Shown: piece after piece, positions 36,757 through 46,126 of the stretch
How positions within the stretch are numbered: position 1 is the stretch's first letter
Layout of the letters: every line of letters starts with the position of its first letter
From: Tahibacter soli
GTDB taxonomy: Bacteria > Pseudomonadota > Gammaproteobacteria > Xanthomonadales > Rhodanobacteraceae
Reading direction: 5' to 3'
Assembly: GCF_025717065.2 (NCBI RefSeq)
Contig: NZ_JAOVZO020000023.1
Location: forward strand, 434,001 to 498,000
Length of the DNA stretch: 64,000 nt
Notes under the pieces: generated by a model
The model's input: the letters and a program-made list of their open reading frames with translations, nothing else
Told to the model about the DNA's origin: nothing
Database searches by the model: none
Translations under genes and position numbers: made by a program

Positions 36757-37421
36757 AATCGCCTCCTCGCGAGGGCGAACTTGGCGACATCCGCGCTTAC
36801 TTCAATCGCTTCGGCAAACTGTTGCTGATTCCCAATGTGATGGATGCGTTTCTGTATACGCGTCTCGCGGCGGCAGCGCGCCTGCGCGATGCACGACGCA
36901 TTCTCGACATGGGTGCGGGCCGGGGCGTGCTCGCGCGGCGGATACTGAAGGACTCGCCGCCGCGGTTGCAGCAACTGGTGCTGACCGAAGCCAGCGATCG
37001 TCTCGCTGCAGCGCTGCGCCGGCGCTTCGCGCACGAGCCGCGGGTGACCGTGACCGTCGTGGACGACGACCGGCCCTTGCCGTTCCCCGACGCGTCCCTC
37101 GACCGGTTCGTCTGTTGCTTCGTCCTGGAAATTCTCAGTGAAGAAATGCGCCACGCCGCGCTGGACGACGCATTTCGGCTACTCGGCGAGGGCGGATTGT
37201 TTTGTGCGTTGGCGGTTACCGACGCGCACGACACGATCGCGCGCATGGTCGGCGGCGGCGTTCGACTGCTGCAGCGCATCGATCCATGGCTCGCACTGGG
37301 TGCTCGGTCGGTCGATCTGGCCGGACGCCTGGAAGCAGATGCGCGCTGGCGGATCGTCACCTGCGAAACGCCACGCAGCACGGGTTGCAATACCCAGGTG
37401 ATCGTCGCGTGTCGCCGCTGA
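36753..37421 (+). CDS. SAM-dependent methyltransferase
   Basis: A class I methyltransferase of 222 aa from GTG 36753, overlapping the YidD-like stop by four bases. Motif I is RILDMGAGRGVLARRIL, post-I VLTEASDRLAAAL, motif II/III region PFPDASLDRFVCCFVLEIL and AFRLLGEGGLFCALAV. A hydrophobic stretch around MVGGGVRLLQRIDPWLALGA suggests a lipid-like substrate. Context with an isoprenoid-synthase-like protein suggests methylation of a prenyl-derived compound, but that is inference. Confidence 0.85.
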   Translation: MKSPPREGELGDIRAYFNRFGKLLLIPNVMDAFLYTRLAAAARLRDARRILDMGAGRGVLARRILKDSPPRLQQLVLTEASDRLAAALRRRFAHEPRVTVTVVDDDRPLPFPDASLDRFVCCFVLEILSEEMRHAALDDAFRLLGEGGLFCALAVTDAHDTIARMVGGGVRLLQRIDPWLALGARSVDLAGRLEADARWRIVTCETPRSTGCNTQVIVACRR

Positions 37422-37431
37422 AGGACCGCGC

Positions 37432-39138
37432 ATGACGACCGCCGGCGCATTGCCGTCGCCTGCATTGGCCGGCCGCACGCTGGCCGACCTCGATTACGCC
37501 GAGCTCTCCGCGATCGCGCTCGCGTGGTTTGCGCGTATCGACACGGTCGCCGGCGCGCCGGTGCCGCTCGCTCACGTGCGTCCGAGGTTGAACGCGCTGC
37601 GGTTGTCGTCGCTTGAGCGCCTGCTGCGACCGAGGACGGCCGTCGAACGCGCCTTGTACGAGCTGTTCGCGATGGCGCGGGTTCGGCGCAGCGTACTGTG
37701 CTATCTGAGTCTGCAGGAAGGTCGCGACTGGGATGGCGCAGGCGGCGAATTCGCGCACCACGCGCTATTGCTGCGACAGATCCTGCAACAGGTTGGCCGG
37801 CGCGCGGTCGTTTCCGTCGGCGTTTCGCTGTTCGGGCGGCGCTTGCGTTTGCGGCTCGACCCGCTGCGCCACGTCCGTGCGCTCTACCTCGACTGCCTGA
37901 CGTACGGCGAGCGAGCGAATCGGCCGTTCGCGCGCACCCGGCAGCGATTTCTGTTCCGCGCGCAGGCGTGGTTGCTGCACGCGGGTTTTCGCAACCTGGT
38001 GTCGTACAGGCTCCGCCTCGGCCGGCGCGCCGCGATCGACGAACTGCTGCGGTCGCGCTCGGTACGCCGCAACGCGGCGTTGTTTCTGCTGATCCTGTTT
38101 CCGAGCGCAAGAACGCTCGACGGCGAGCAGTGGTCGCTGCTGCTGGATCGCCTCGCCGAGTACTTCGCGCCTCGACTGCACGCCTTGCGCGAGCTGCTGC
38201 CGGTCGATTCCTTGTTGAATCATGGAATCGCGAAATTGTTGAAGATTCTCTTCGGTGTCGTCGTGTCGAGGATCGCCGCACGGCCCGCGGCAGATACCGA
38301 CGAGATCACGTTCGTCGTCGATACGTTGCGGCTCGCGTATTGCTGGGGAACCACCTATCCCCTCGTCGACAATGTTCTGGATGATGCCGCGACGCCGGCC
38401 GACGTGCGCGGTGCGCTGGTCACGGGCTTGACCCGGTTGTTCTCCGGCGACGCGGGCGACGCCGAACCGGGTACACCGCCGCTGGCCTTGGAAGCGATCG
38501 CGCGTCTGCGCGAAGTGCTGACGTTGTGTCCCGCGCCCCGACTCCCGGCGATACGGCAAACGCTGGCGATGCTGCTGGAAAGCCACAGGCGCGATTCCGA
38601 GCGCCGGCTATCACACTTGCCGACCGTGACGGACGCTGGCCTGATCGACGCCGTGTGGTCCGACAGCGTGCTCAAGGCCGCGCTCATCCGCATCGCGACC
38701 ATGGAGATTTGCGGCACGCCGGTTACCGCGGAGCGATTGTCCGCTCAGTTGTCCGCCGCCCTCATCAACCAATGGGGCGACGACCTGTGGGACATCGGCG
38801 AGGATTGCGCGGGCGATCGGGTCACGCCGTTCACGCTGTACGTGCGTGATCCGCGCGTACGCAACCCGTTCGTGTTTTTCGTCGAGTACTGCCGTCGTCG
38901 TGTCGCGGCAGAATCGCCGGACCGGCAACGCGCGATGTATCTGGGCGTTCTGGAGACGTGCCGCTGTCTGATCGACGCGCCTCCGAGCGATCCCGCCGTC
39001 GCGTTGCTGGCGACCGGCGCCATGGAATCGGCCCTGGCCGGCGCCGGCTGGGTCGAAGACGGCGAGCGCCTGAAAGATGTTCCACATGTGGATCCCGATG
39101 CGGTGACGTTCGGGATCGAGCACGCGTTTCTGCGGTAG
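37432..39138 (+). CDS. Class I isoprenoid-synthase-fold protein
   Basis: A 568-aa mostly helical protein, AAGGA at 7 nt before ATG. Two acidic motifs fit the class I terpenoid-synthase fold: LVDNVLDDA (D313, D317, D318) in a helix preceded by AYCWGTTYP, and QWGDDLWDIGEDCAGDRVTP (D450, D451, D454, E457, D458), which resembles the second motif of squalene/phytoene and prenyl-diphosphate synthases. Such enzymes bind diphosphate through Mg ions and ionise or condense prenyl diphosphates in the cytosol. The N-terminal 200 residues are arginine- and leucine-rich and not recognised. It is larger than normal prenyl synthases (about 300-350 aa), so a terpene-synthase-like enzyme or a non-canonical member is possible. 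It is the last gene of its operon. Confidence 0.68.
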   Translation: MTTAGALPSPALAGRTLADLDYAELSAIALAWFARIDTVAGAPVPLAHVRPRLNALRLSSLERLLRPRTAVERALYELFAMARVRRSVLCYLSLQEGRDWDGAGGEFAHHALLLRQILQQVGRRAVVSVGVSLFGRRLRLRLDPLRHVRALYLDCLTYGERANRPFARTRQRFLFRAQAWLLHAGFRNLVSYRLRLGRRAAIDELLRSRSVRRNAALFLLILFPSARTLDGEQWSLLLDRLAEYFAPRLHALRELLPVDSLLNHGIAKLLKILFGVVVSRIAARPAADTDEITFVVDTLRLAYCWGTTYPLVDNVLDDAATPADVRGALVTGLTRLFSGDAGDAEPGTPPLALEAIARLREVLTLCPAPRLPAIRQTLAMLLESHRRDSERRLSHLPTVTDAGLIDAVWSDSVLKAALIRIATMEICGTPVTAERLSAQLSAALINQWGDDLWDIGEDCAGDRVTPFTLYVRDPRVRNPFVFFVEYCRRRVAAESPDRQRAMYLGVLETCRCLIDAPPSDPAVALLATGAMESALAGAGWVEDGERLKDVPHVDPDAVTFGIEHAFLR

Positions 39139-39261
39139 GCGTCGTCAGAAGGCGATTGCCGCGCGATGCGAGAACGCGTGTGCGGATCGACTGGAACCCC
39201 CGGCGATTCCGCTTGCGTGGTCGGCTTCGACTCGCATCCTGGAAATACGCCGAACCCGTCC

Positions 39262-41661
39262 TCAGTCGGCGCGTTCGGCCGCGCGGATCGTGACGTCGCG
39301 CAACCAAGCCCAGTCGCAGTCGGCGTTGTTCGCCGGTCCGGGCGTCACGTCCAGGCGCAGCACGCCGTCGGGACCGACATCGACCGGGCCGAGTTCGAAA
39401 CGGCGCGCGGGGCGCAGCGCGGCGTCGGCGAACGGGTCGTAGCGATACGTCAGCATGGCGCCCGCGCCGTTCGAAACCTTCACGTCCACGCCGTCGCCGC
39501 CGCCGCAACCGTCGCTCGCGAACGCGTTGGGCACGATGCCGATTTCGCCGGTCACGACGTACGTGCCGGCACCGGGCGCGAAGGTCAGCTGCCACGGGCT
39601 GTGCATGAACAGCACGCGGCGTCCCTGTACGTCGATGGTGTGCGCACCGTCGGTCACGCTTTGCGGCCGGTGCGAGAAGCCGGGATAGAACGCGTCGCGC
39701 ATCGCCGGCGTCAGCTCGCTCCGCGGCCGGCGCGGCAGCTGCGTCGCGTTCCATTGCACGCCGTCGGCGAACAGCGTGCGCATCGCCTCGCTTTGCGGCA
39801 AGAGGCGAAAACGCCGCACGACGGGCAGGTCGGCGCCGACGAACAGGCGCACGTAGTCGTCGAGCGACTGCACCAGCGGCGATACCAGAAACCCGCCCGG
39901 CGTCGCGCCGCGGACGAGCCGGAAGCGCCGCGTCGAACCGTCGGCGAGTTCCAGTTCGATCTGCTGTCCCGGTTCGCGCAGCAGGGTCGCCACGACTTTG
40001 CCGGGGACGGAAAGCGCGGAACGCAGCGCGAGCACCGTGACCGTTTCGGGCGTCGTCGGCAAGTCGATCCATTCGCCCCACGTCGCGTCGCGCCAGCCGT
40101 CTTCCGAAGGCGATTGCGGCGGCACGGACTCGGCGTCCTTCTCGAGCAGCAGATACGATTTTTCCACGAGTACCGGATGGTAATTCCGGTACAACGTCGT
40201 GAACGCGAGTGCGTTTTCGCCCGTCGGCAGATTGCCGTCGATCGGCGAATACGCCAGCAGCACGAAATCGGTGCGGTCCGGGCCGCTGTACGCGTCGGCG
40301 TTCAAACGCTGCAGGCGCGGCGTGTACGCGCCGTAGCCCTGGAACACGGGCGCCGGCCGGTACGCGAGGCCGTTGAACATCACGACGCCCTGCTGCGTGC
40401 CGACGAGGTCGACGCTGCGCCTGCCGACGGCGGCGCGCGTCTGCGGCAGGTCGAGCCGGAGGCGCTCGCGGTCCAGGGTCGCAACGAGCAGCGGCCGGTA
40501 GGTGAGCGGACGCGCGAGCAGGTCGACGTTGCTGCGCAGCGTGCGCAGGCTCGCGACCGGCAGTTCGCCGCGCCGGTGACCCGTGCCGGGATTGAACGCG
40601 CGATCGGCGATCGGCGCGGCCGCGATCGCCAGGGCCAGAGCCGCCGCGCGCAGCCACGGCGTCGCTGCCGGCGTCAGCGACGGCAGCAGCGGCAGCACGA
40701 GCCAGGCCGTGAGCACGAAGATGACGACGTGCGTGTCGGCGCGCGTGAAGCCGGCGCGCCACGCGACGAAGACCGTGAGGCCGCACAGCGCGATGCACGC
40801 GAGGCGCGCCACGTCGAGGCGCGCGCGCCATGCGGCCCACAGTCCGACGAGGCCGCTGCCGCCGACGACGGTCAGGCCGTAGCCGTCGTAGAACGGCGGC
40901 GGAAAACTGCCCATTGCCGCGGTGTAGCCGCGCGAGATTTCGAACACGACGGAAACGAACGCGGGCAGGTCGCCCGGGCGCTGGCCGCTCGCGATCCACA
41001 GCGCGAGCGAGCAGACCGGAACGAGCACCAGCCAGGCGACCGCGTGACGCCGCAGGCGCGCGCGCAGCAGCACGACGATGCCCGCGAGCCAGCAGGTCAC
41101 GACGAGCAGCAGCGTGCTCATCTTGATCAGCAGGATGGTCGACAGGTACGGCGCCGCGACGGCGAGCAGCAGCCACAGCGCGCGCCGGCGCCCGGCGGCG
41201 GCGTGCGCGTACATGCCGACGAGCGCGACGGCCGGCATGGACAACCACACCGGATCTGCGGCGAGCATCGGCGCGGCGAAGACGACGGCCGTCGCAAGAA
41301 CGATGCGCTCGGGCCAACGCTGCGCGAACCACGCGTTCGCGAACAGAAACGCCGCCGCGCCGGCGAGTGCGATCTGCGCCGCGACGAACGCGCCGTAGAA
41401 ACCCGGGTCGCACGCGTTGTACGGCGAGAGATAACCGAGCGGGCCGTAGGTGAATACGATGTCGCTGCCCCAGCGCAGGCCGTGCATGCTCGCCCAGCGC
41501 AGCACCATCGTCCACGACGGGTCGAGCTCGTCGCCGGCCACCGAGCCGCCGAAGCGCACGCTGGCGATGAGGAACAGCACGCTGGCGAGCGCGGCCGCGG
41601 TCACGTGCGCGGCCATGGCGATGCGGGCGGAATGGCGGGGTTTCGTATCGTCGACGGTCAC
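39262..41661 (-). CDS. Large polytopic membrane protein with extracytoplasmic domain
   Basis: A 799-aa protein starting at GTG 41661 with GAGGAA upstream. About 11-12 hydrophobic segments lie in residues 15-370 (AAALASVLFLIASVRF onwards), with a loop VFTYGPLGYLSPYNACDPGF after the first segment as in GT39/GT83-like membrane glycosyltransferases. The C-terminal 420 residues are soluble and strand-rich (FVLLAYSPIDGNLPTGENAL; VLFMHSPWQLTFAPGAG). The function is not proven; transfer of a lipid-linked sugar to a periplasmic acceptor is the family-based guess. It faces the isoprenoid operon convergently. Confidence 0.75.
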   Translation of the reverse strand: MTVDDTKPRHSARIAMAAHVTAAALASVLFLIASVRFGGSVAGDELDPSWTMVLRWASMHGLRWGSDIVFTYGPLGYLSPYNACDPGFYGAFVAAQIALAGAAAFLFANAWFAQRWPERIVLATAVVFAAPMLAADPVWLSMPAVALVGMYAHAAAGRRRALWLLLAVAAPYLSTILLIKMSTLLLVVTCWLAGIVVLLRARLRRHAVAWLVLVPVCSLALWIASGQRPGDLPAFVSVVFEISRGYTAAMGSFPPPFYDGYGLTVVGGSGLVGLWAAWRARLDVARLACIALCGLTVFVAWRAGFTRADTHVVIFVLTAWLVLPLLPSLTPAATPWLRAAALALAIAAAPIADRAFNPGTGHRRGELPVASLRTLRSNVDLLARPLTYRPLLVATLDRERLRLDLPQTRAAVGRRSVDLVGTQQGVVMFNGLAYRPAPVFQGYGAYTPRLQRLNADAYSGPDRTDFVLLAYSPIDGNLPTGENALAFTTLYRNYHPVLVEKSYLLLEKDAESVPPQSPSEDGWRDATWGEWIDLPTTPETVTVLALRSALSVPGKVVATLLREPGQQIELELADGSTRRFRLVRGATPGGFLVSPLVQSLDDYVRLFVGADLPVVRRFRLLPQSEAMRTLFADGVQWNATQLPRRPRSELTPAMRDAFYPGFSHRPQSVTDGAHTIDVQGRRVLFMHSPWQLTFAPGAGTYVVTGEIGIVPNAFASDGCGGGDGVDVKVSNGAGAMLTYRYDPFADAALRPARRFELGPVDVGPDGVLRLDVTPGPANNADCDWAWLRDVTIRAAERAD

Positions 41662-41735
41662 GCGGATTTCCTCGGCTCACGCCGCATCGTCGCAGGAGAC
41701 GCTGTCGCCAGGGAAGCCCGGCCGTTTCGGTAGCG

Positions 41736-41765
41736 GTTTTTTTTTATAATTAAAGCAAAATGAAA
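41736..41765 (-). promoter_or_regulatory. AT-rich promoter candidate for the membrane protein gene
   Basis: A short AT island in GC-rich surroundings contains a TATAAA -10-like hexamer on the minus strand followed by an A-run. The -35 element is not clear. On the plus strand the same patch reads TATAAT, but no plus-strand gene follows. Confidence 0.3.
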
Positions 41766-41806
41766 AGATGAATCGAATGTCGTATCGTTGTCTTCGTTGC
41801 GATTGC

Positions 41807-42304
41807 TCAGCCGATGCCGGGCGAGCGCAGGAATACCGGCAGGTCGGTCGCGGGCGGAAACACGCCGAGGTGGTAGAGGATGTCCGCGGCCTGGCCGCGG
41901 TGGTAGGTCGTGTGGTTGACGACGTGCAGCACGATGGCGCCGCGCGTCATCGCGCCGCGTCCGCCGCCGATGAATTCGAACTCGACGACCTCGTCGAGCG
42001 CGGCCGGCGACAGCGATGCGGCATGGTCGACGTACCACGCGTCGATGCGCCGCTGCGCCTCGACGAGCTCGCCGATCGGCGGGTGTTCGACCGGATTGCG
42101 CGTCGAGAACCCGTGCGGCCGGCCGAGCAGATGGCACCGCCACACGACATCCATGCAGTAGGAATGGTTGAGCGTGCGGATGAGGCTGCCGAAGCCGATC
42201 GGGCGCGGCGCGACGAGCTCGCGTTCCGGCAGCGTGGCGACGACCGACAGGAATACCGCGTCGGCCCAGGCCTTGTAGCGCGTCATCAGGCGTTCGGCGC
42301 TCAT
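41807..42304 (-). CDS. DinB-family protein
   Basis: A 165-aa four-helix-bundle protein of the DinB/YfiT-like superfamily. The histidines of the metal triad are visible in SLIRTLNHSYCMD and VVNHTTYHRGQAADIL. The family covers metal-dependent thiol transferases and proteins of unknown role. ATG 42304 overlaps the stop of the preceding GST-like remnant (ATGA). The extra 40 codons upstream in frame overlap that remnant and were rejected. Confidence 0.85.
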   Translation of the reverse strand: MSAERLMTRYKAWADAVFLSVVATLPERELVAPRPIGFGSLIRTLNHSYCMDVVWRCHLLGRPHGFSTRNPVEHPPIGELVEAQRRIDAWYVDHAASLSPAALDEVVEFEFIGGGRGAMTRGAIVLHVVNHTTYHRGQAADILYHLGVFPPATDLPVFLRSPGIG

Positions 42305-42480
42305 GGCCCGGCGTCCCGGCCGTGCGTGCGGAAGCCCGTGATCGCCAGGAACGCGGGGTCGGACGTCGGCCGCGCCGCGCCGCCCCGGTCCTCGCGGTCG
42401 TAGCCCGGTCCGAGTTCGTCGCACGCCCGCGGCACCTTGCGCACGTCGATCGACGCGGTATAGCCGAGAATCCGCGGCAT
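42301..42480 (-). pseudogene. Truncated glutathione S-transferase N-terminal fragment
   Basis: A 59-aa frame starting MPRILGYTASIDVRKV, then YDREDRGGAARPTSDPAFLA, which is the N-terminal thioredoxin-fold half of a GST. The part after FLAI no longer matches, and the usual NP...VP glutathione-binding loop and the whole helical domain are missing. It keeps tidy overlaps with both neighbours (TGATG with PhzF, ATGA with DinB), so it may still act as a coupling element in translation. Confidence 0.65.
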
Positions 42481-43265
42481 CACAGGCTCGCGCTCCCTTC
42501 GAGATAGAACACGCAGCGGCCGCGCAGCTCGACGCGCGCGTCCGACACGCGGCAGCCGATCTCGCCGCCGCGGCGCGACGCCTGGAACGCGCGCAGCTCG
42601 CGCCTGCCGAGCCGGTTCGCCCAGTACGGCGCGAGCGCGCAGTGCGCGCTGCCGGTGACCGGATCTTCGGGAATGCCGATCGGCGACGCGAAATAGCGGC
42701 TGACGAAATCCCAGCCGTCGTCGCCGGCCGCGGTCACGATCACGCCGTTGCGATCGAGCCGCGCGATCGCCGCGAGGTCCGGATCGAGCGAACGCACGAT
42801 GCCGGCGTCGTCAAGCCGCACGAGATAGCTCGTGCGGTCGGCGAGCACGTCGCGCGGCACGGCGCCGAGCGCGTCGGCGAGCCACGGCGGCGGCGACGTC
42901 GGCGTCATCGCGCGCGCCGGGAAGTCCATCGCGTAGCCGTCGCCCGCGCGCTCGACCGCGAGCGCGCCGCTCAGCGTGTGGAACACGACGCGTGCGCCGG
43001 CCGGCCGCAGCCGCGTCAGCACGACCGCGGCGCTCGCGAGCGTCGCGTGGCCACACAGCGCCACCTCGACGGTCGGCGTGAACCAGCGCAGCCGATAGTC
43101 GTCGCCGTGGGGCACGAGGAACGCCGTCTCCGACAGGTTGTTTTCCGCGGCGATCGTCTGCAGCACGTCGTCGCCGGGATAGCTTTCGAGCACCATCACG
43201 GCGGCCGGGTTGCCGGCGAAGCGGCGGCTCGCAAACGCATCGACCTGGTAGAACGGCACATTCAT
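42480..43265 (-). CDS. PhzF-family isomerase/epimerase
   Basis: A 261-aa protein of the PhzF/diaminopimelate-epimerase fold. The catalytic glutamate is E46 in AAENNLSETAF. Other typical blocks are VDAFASRRFAGNPAAV, ALCGHATLASA and the second-lobe EDPVTGSAHCALAPYW. Known members isomerise small carboxylated metabolites; most homologues outside phenazine clusters have no assigned substrate, and no phenazine genes are near. The start overlaps the hydrolase stop (ATGA). Confidence 0.92.
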   Translation of the reverse strand: MNVPFYQVDAFASRRFAGNPAAVMVLESYPGDDVLQTIAAENNLSETAFLVPHGDDYRLRWFTPTVEVALCGHATLASAAVVLTRLRPAGARVVFHTLSGALAVERAGDGYAMDFPARAMTPTSPPPWLADALGAVPRDVLADRTSYLVRLDDAGIVRSLDPDLAAIARLDRNGVIVTAAGDDGWDFVSRYFASPIGIPEDPVTGSAHCALAPYWANRLGRRELRAFQASRRGGEIGCRVSDARVELRGRCVFYLEGSASL

Positions 43266-44368
43266 CGGCTATCTCCGGTTGGGGCCTCGATATCGGCGGC
43301 CGGCGCGGCGCGCGCCATCGTCAGCACGTCGAGCACCGCATCGACGACCGCGCCGGGACTGTCGATCTGCAGGTTGTGCATCGAGTTCGGCACCATGCGC
43401 TGACGGCCGCGCGTGGACAGCGCGGCGGTTTGCGCATGCGCCATCCGCCACGACCGATAATGCACCTCGCCGTTGTCTTCCGACATGTCGTAGAAGCCGT
43501 GGGTGAGCACGATGAGCGGCAGATCGCCGAACGGCGCCCTGCGGTCGAACAGCCGCGCGTAGCGCGCGTCGGCCTGCGCGTCGGCGACGTACATCGACCC
43601 CGCGATCTCGGCGGCCTGCGCCTCGAGATACTCGGGCCGCGGCTGCAGGCGGCGGCGTTCGGCGAGGATGATCTCGCCGAGCGGCCGGCGCACCGGATCG
43701 GTGCAGGCCGTGTAGCGCGCATCGGTCAGCTCGCCGTCGCGCGCCTGGCGCGCGCATTGGCGAAAGTGCGCGATCGCCGCGGCCATGCCTTCGTCGTCCT
43801 CGCGCGCCGCGCCGCGCACGAGCGCCCGGTCGAAGCGCCGTACGAGCGCCGGCGACACGCGCCGCCACAGACGATCCTCGGCCGGGTCGACGAGCACGAG
43901 GCCGGCCACGCGCCGCGGATACGTCGCGGCGAACAGCTTCGCGTGGAACCCGCCGAGCGAATGCCCGACCAGCACGACGCGGCCGTCGATGCCCGCGCCG
44001 TCGAGCAGTTTCGCCAGATCCGCGACGGCCATCGACGGCGTGCGCCGACCGGGCGCCGGATCGCTGTAGCCCATGCCCGGACGATCGTACGAACACGCGC
44101 GCGTCTTCGTGCCGACCGCGGGCTGGATCAGCGCCCAGGTGCTCGACCAGTCGCTCAGGCCCGCGTCGAACACGACGACCGGACTGCCGCTGCCGATGCA
44201 GTACAGGTTCATGCGGCGGCCGCCGCCGACGTCGATGCGATCGTGCGGCCTGACGTAGTCGGCGGCGACGTCGGCGACGGGGATCAAGTCCGCGGCCTGG
44301 GCCGTCATCGTCGTGGCGAGCAGCAAGGCGATACGCGCGAACGCGCCGCGGATTGCGGATGAGGTCAT
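43262..44368 (-). CDS. Secreted alpha/beta hydrolase
   Basis: A 368-aa hydrolase with a signal peptide (ARIALLLATTMTAQAA-D). The core has VVVFDAGLSDWSSTW, CSYDRPGMGYSD, the nucleophile elbow LVGHSLGGFHAKL and a late histidine in MVPNSMHNLQID. It acts in the periplasm or outside, probably on an ester; the substrate is unknown. ATGA overlap joins it to phzF-like, and it begins 24 bp after the dehydrogenase gene on the same strand. Confidence 0.86.
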   Translation of the reverse strand: MTSSAIRGAFARIALLLATTMTAQAADLIPVADVAADYVRPHDRIDVGGGRRMNLYCIGSGSPVVVFDAGLSDWSSTWALIQPAVGTKTRACSYDRPGMGYSDPAPGRRTPSMAVADLAKLLDGAGIDGRVVLVGHSLGGFHAKLFAATYPRRVAGLVLVDPAEDRLWRRVSPALVRRFDRALVRGAAREDDEGMAAAIAHFRQCARQARDGELTDARYTACTDPVRRPLGEIILAERRRLQPRPEYLEAQAAEIAGSMYVADAQADARYARLFDRRAPFGDLPLIVLTHGFYDMSEDNGEVHYRSWRMAHAQTAALSTRGRQRMVPNSMHNLQIDSPGAVVDAVLDVLTMARAAPAADIEAPTGDSR

Positions 44369-44392
44369 TGCATGGGGCCCGAGAGAGGAAGA

Positions 44393-45262
44393 TCAGGATT
44401 CGTCGCGCGCGAACGCGCGGATCACCGCGGCCATGTCGGCGTCGCCGTGGCCCGATTGCGCCGCGCGGCGGAACAGCGCCGCGCTGCGACGGATCAGCGG
44501 CGTGTCGCCGCCGCCGCGTTCGCATTCGGCGAGCACGAGTTCGGCGATGGTCGCGACGTCGCGAATCGCGGCCTGCGGGCTGAAGTCGCCGCGCACGAGC
44601 TTGTCGAGTTTCGTGCGCGACACGGCGCTCGCCATCGGTCCGGCGTCGAGCACGTCGCGCAGCAGCGCAAGATCGATGCCGGCGCACGACGCCGCGTGCA
44701 CCGTTTCGGCGAGCACCGCCACCGTTCCGACGAGGTAGTGATTGGCCGCGAGCTTCATGCGCAGCGCGCCCGGCACCGCGCCGCACTCGAAGACGCGCGT
44801 ACACAGCGGGCGCAGCAGCGGTCGGATCGCATCGAACGTGTCGGCGTCGCCGGCCAGCATGCCGACGAGTTCGCCGCGTTCGGCCGGAACGCGCGAGCCC
44901 GATACCGGCGCTTCCGCGTAGCGGCCGCCGGCCTCGGCGATCTCACGGCCGAGCGCCTGCGAATACGCCGGCGACGTGGTGCCGAGATTGACCACGGTTC
45001 GGCCGGCCACGCGGCGCGCGAACGCCGGCGTGCCGCGGCCGAGCACGGCGTCGATCGCGGCGCTGTCGATCAGCATCAGCATCGCGATGTCGCATTGTGC
45101 AAAAAGCGCGTCGACTGACGGCGCGACCGTCGCGCCGAGCGCCGCGAGCGCGTCGCACCTGCCCGGCGTGCGATTCCAGACCGTGAGCGCGATGCCGCCG
45201 CGCAACAGATTGGCGGCCATGGGTTCGCCCATGTGGCCGATGCCGATGAAGCCGGGATTCAC
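44393..45262 (-). CDS. NAD(P)-dependent oxidoreductase of the 3-hydroxyisobutyrate dehydrogenase family
   Basis: A 289-aa beta-hydroxyacid dehydrogenase from GTG 45262 (overlapping the upstream stop, GTGA). The N-terminal nucleotide motif is GFIGIGHMGEPMAANLL. The substrate loop is APVSGSRVPAERGELV, and the catalytic lysine is in LRMKLAANHYL. Members oxidise 3-hydroxyacids or reduce imines and semialdehydes. The substrate cannot be fixed from the sequence. Confidence 0.9.
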   Translation of the reverse strand: MNPGFIGIGHMGEPMAANLLRGGIALTVWNRTPGRCDALAALGATVAPSVDALFAQCDIAMLMLIDSAAIDAVLGRGTPAFARRVAGRTVVNLGTTSPAYSQALGREIAEAGGRYAEAPVSGSRVPAERGELVGMLAGDADTFDAIRPLLRPLCTRVFECGAVPGALRMKLAANHYLVGTVAVLAETVHAASCAGIDLALLRDVLDAGPMASAVSRTKLDKLVRGDFSPQAAIRDVATIAELVLAECERGGGDTPLIRRSAALFRRAAQSGHGDADMAAVIRAFARDES

Positions 45263-46107
45263 AGGATGGTCTCCGCGTCGAACAGCGGCGCGGCGAACAA
45301 CCGCTGCCGCAGGAAGGCGATCACCTCGTCGCGCGCGTGCGCGGTCGGTTCGCCGTCGGCGTCGACGAGATGCGCGGTCAGCACGCTGTGCGGACTCCCG
45401 ACGACGTGCCGGAAGAACGGCGGCGGGTCGGGATTCGCCGCCGCGTCGGGCAGCACCTTGCCGACGAAGCGTTCGCCGAGCGCGGCACGGTACGCGGCGA
45501 AGCGTTCGGCGCGGCAGTGGCGGTCGCCGTCGAAGCGATAGGCGAGGACGGTCAGGTCGTCGCGTTCGAGGCGCTGCCTGACGGCCGCGAGTTCCTCGGT
45601 ATCGCTTTCGACCGCGGCGGGATCGTCGAGCGGCAGCGACGGCTGCGCGAGCACCGGCGCGAGCATCGCGGGCTCCAGCATCATCGACAGCGCGAAGTTG
45701 CCGGTGAAGCACATGCCGACCGCGCCGACGCCGAGGCCGCCGCATTCGCTCAACGCCTTGCGCGCGAGCGCACGCAGCCAGCCGGCGACCGGGCTCGCGC
45801 CGCGGCCGGCCAGCGCATGGAATTCGGCGCTGACGCACGCGCGGCGCAGCACCGCGAGACCTTCCTCGGCGCGCGGCCACGCGCCGTCGACGCCGAACAG
45901 CGACGGCAGGTACACGCTGAAGCCGGCGCGGCGTACCCAACGCGCGAATCGCGCGACGTGCGGGCTGATGCCGGGCATTTCGGCCAGCACGATCACGGCC
46001 GGGCCGATGCCCGAGACGTGGACGCGCTTGTCGACGCCGTCGAAGGTATAGCTGCGTGCGTGGAAGTCGGCGAGATCGTCGTCGAGCGATTCGGATGGCG
46101 GGTTCAT
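45259..46107 (-). CDS. Dienelactone hydrolase family protein
   Basis: An alpha/beta hydrolase of 282 aa with a cysteine nucleophile in GAVGMCFTGNFAL, as in dienelactone hydrolases, and an N-terminal segment AVIVLAEMPGISPHVARFAR. A histidine candidate is in VVGSPHSVLTAH. Cytoplasmic, lactone or ester hydrolysis. It belongs to the minus-strand run of small metabolic genes and is coupled to the dehydrogenase after it. Confidence 0.88.
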   Translation of the reverse strand: MNPPSESLDDDLADFHARSYTFDGVDKRVHVSGIGPAVIVLAEMPGISPHVARFARWVRRAGFSVYLPSLFGVDGAWPRAEEGLAVLRRACVSAEFHALAGRGASPVAGWLRALARKALSECGGLGVGAVGMCFTGNFALSMMLEPAMLAPVLAQPSLPLDDPAAVESDTEELAAVRQRLERDDLTVLAYRFDGDRHCRAERFAAYRAALGERFVGKVLPDAAANPDPPPFFRHVVGSPHSVLTAHLVDADGEPTAHARDEVIAFLRQRLFAAPLFDAETIL

Positions 46108-46126
46108 CGGCCTCTCGAGGGAAGGG

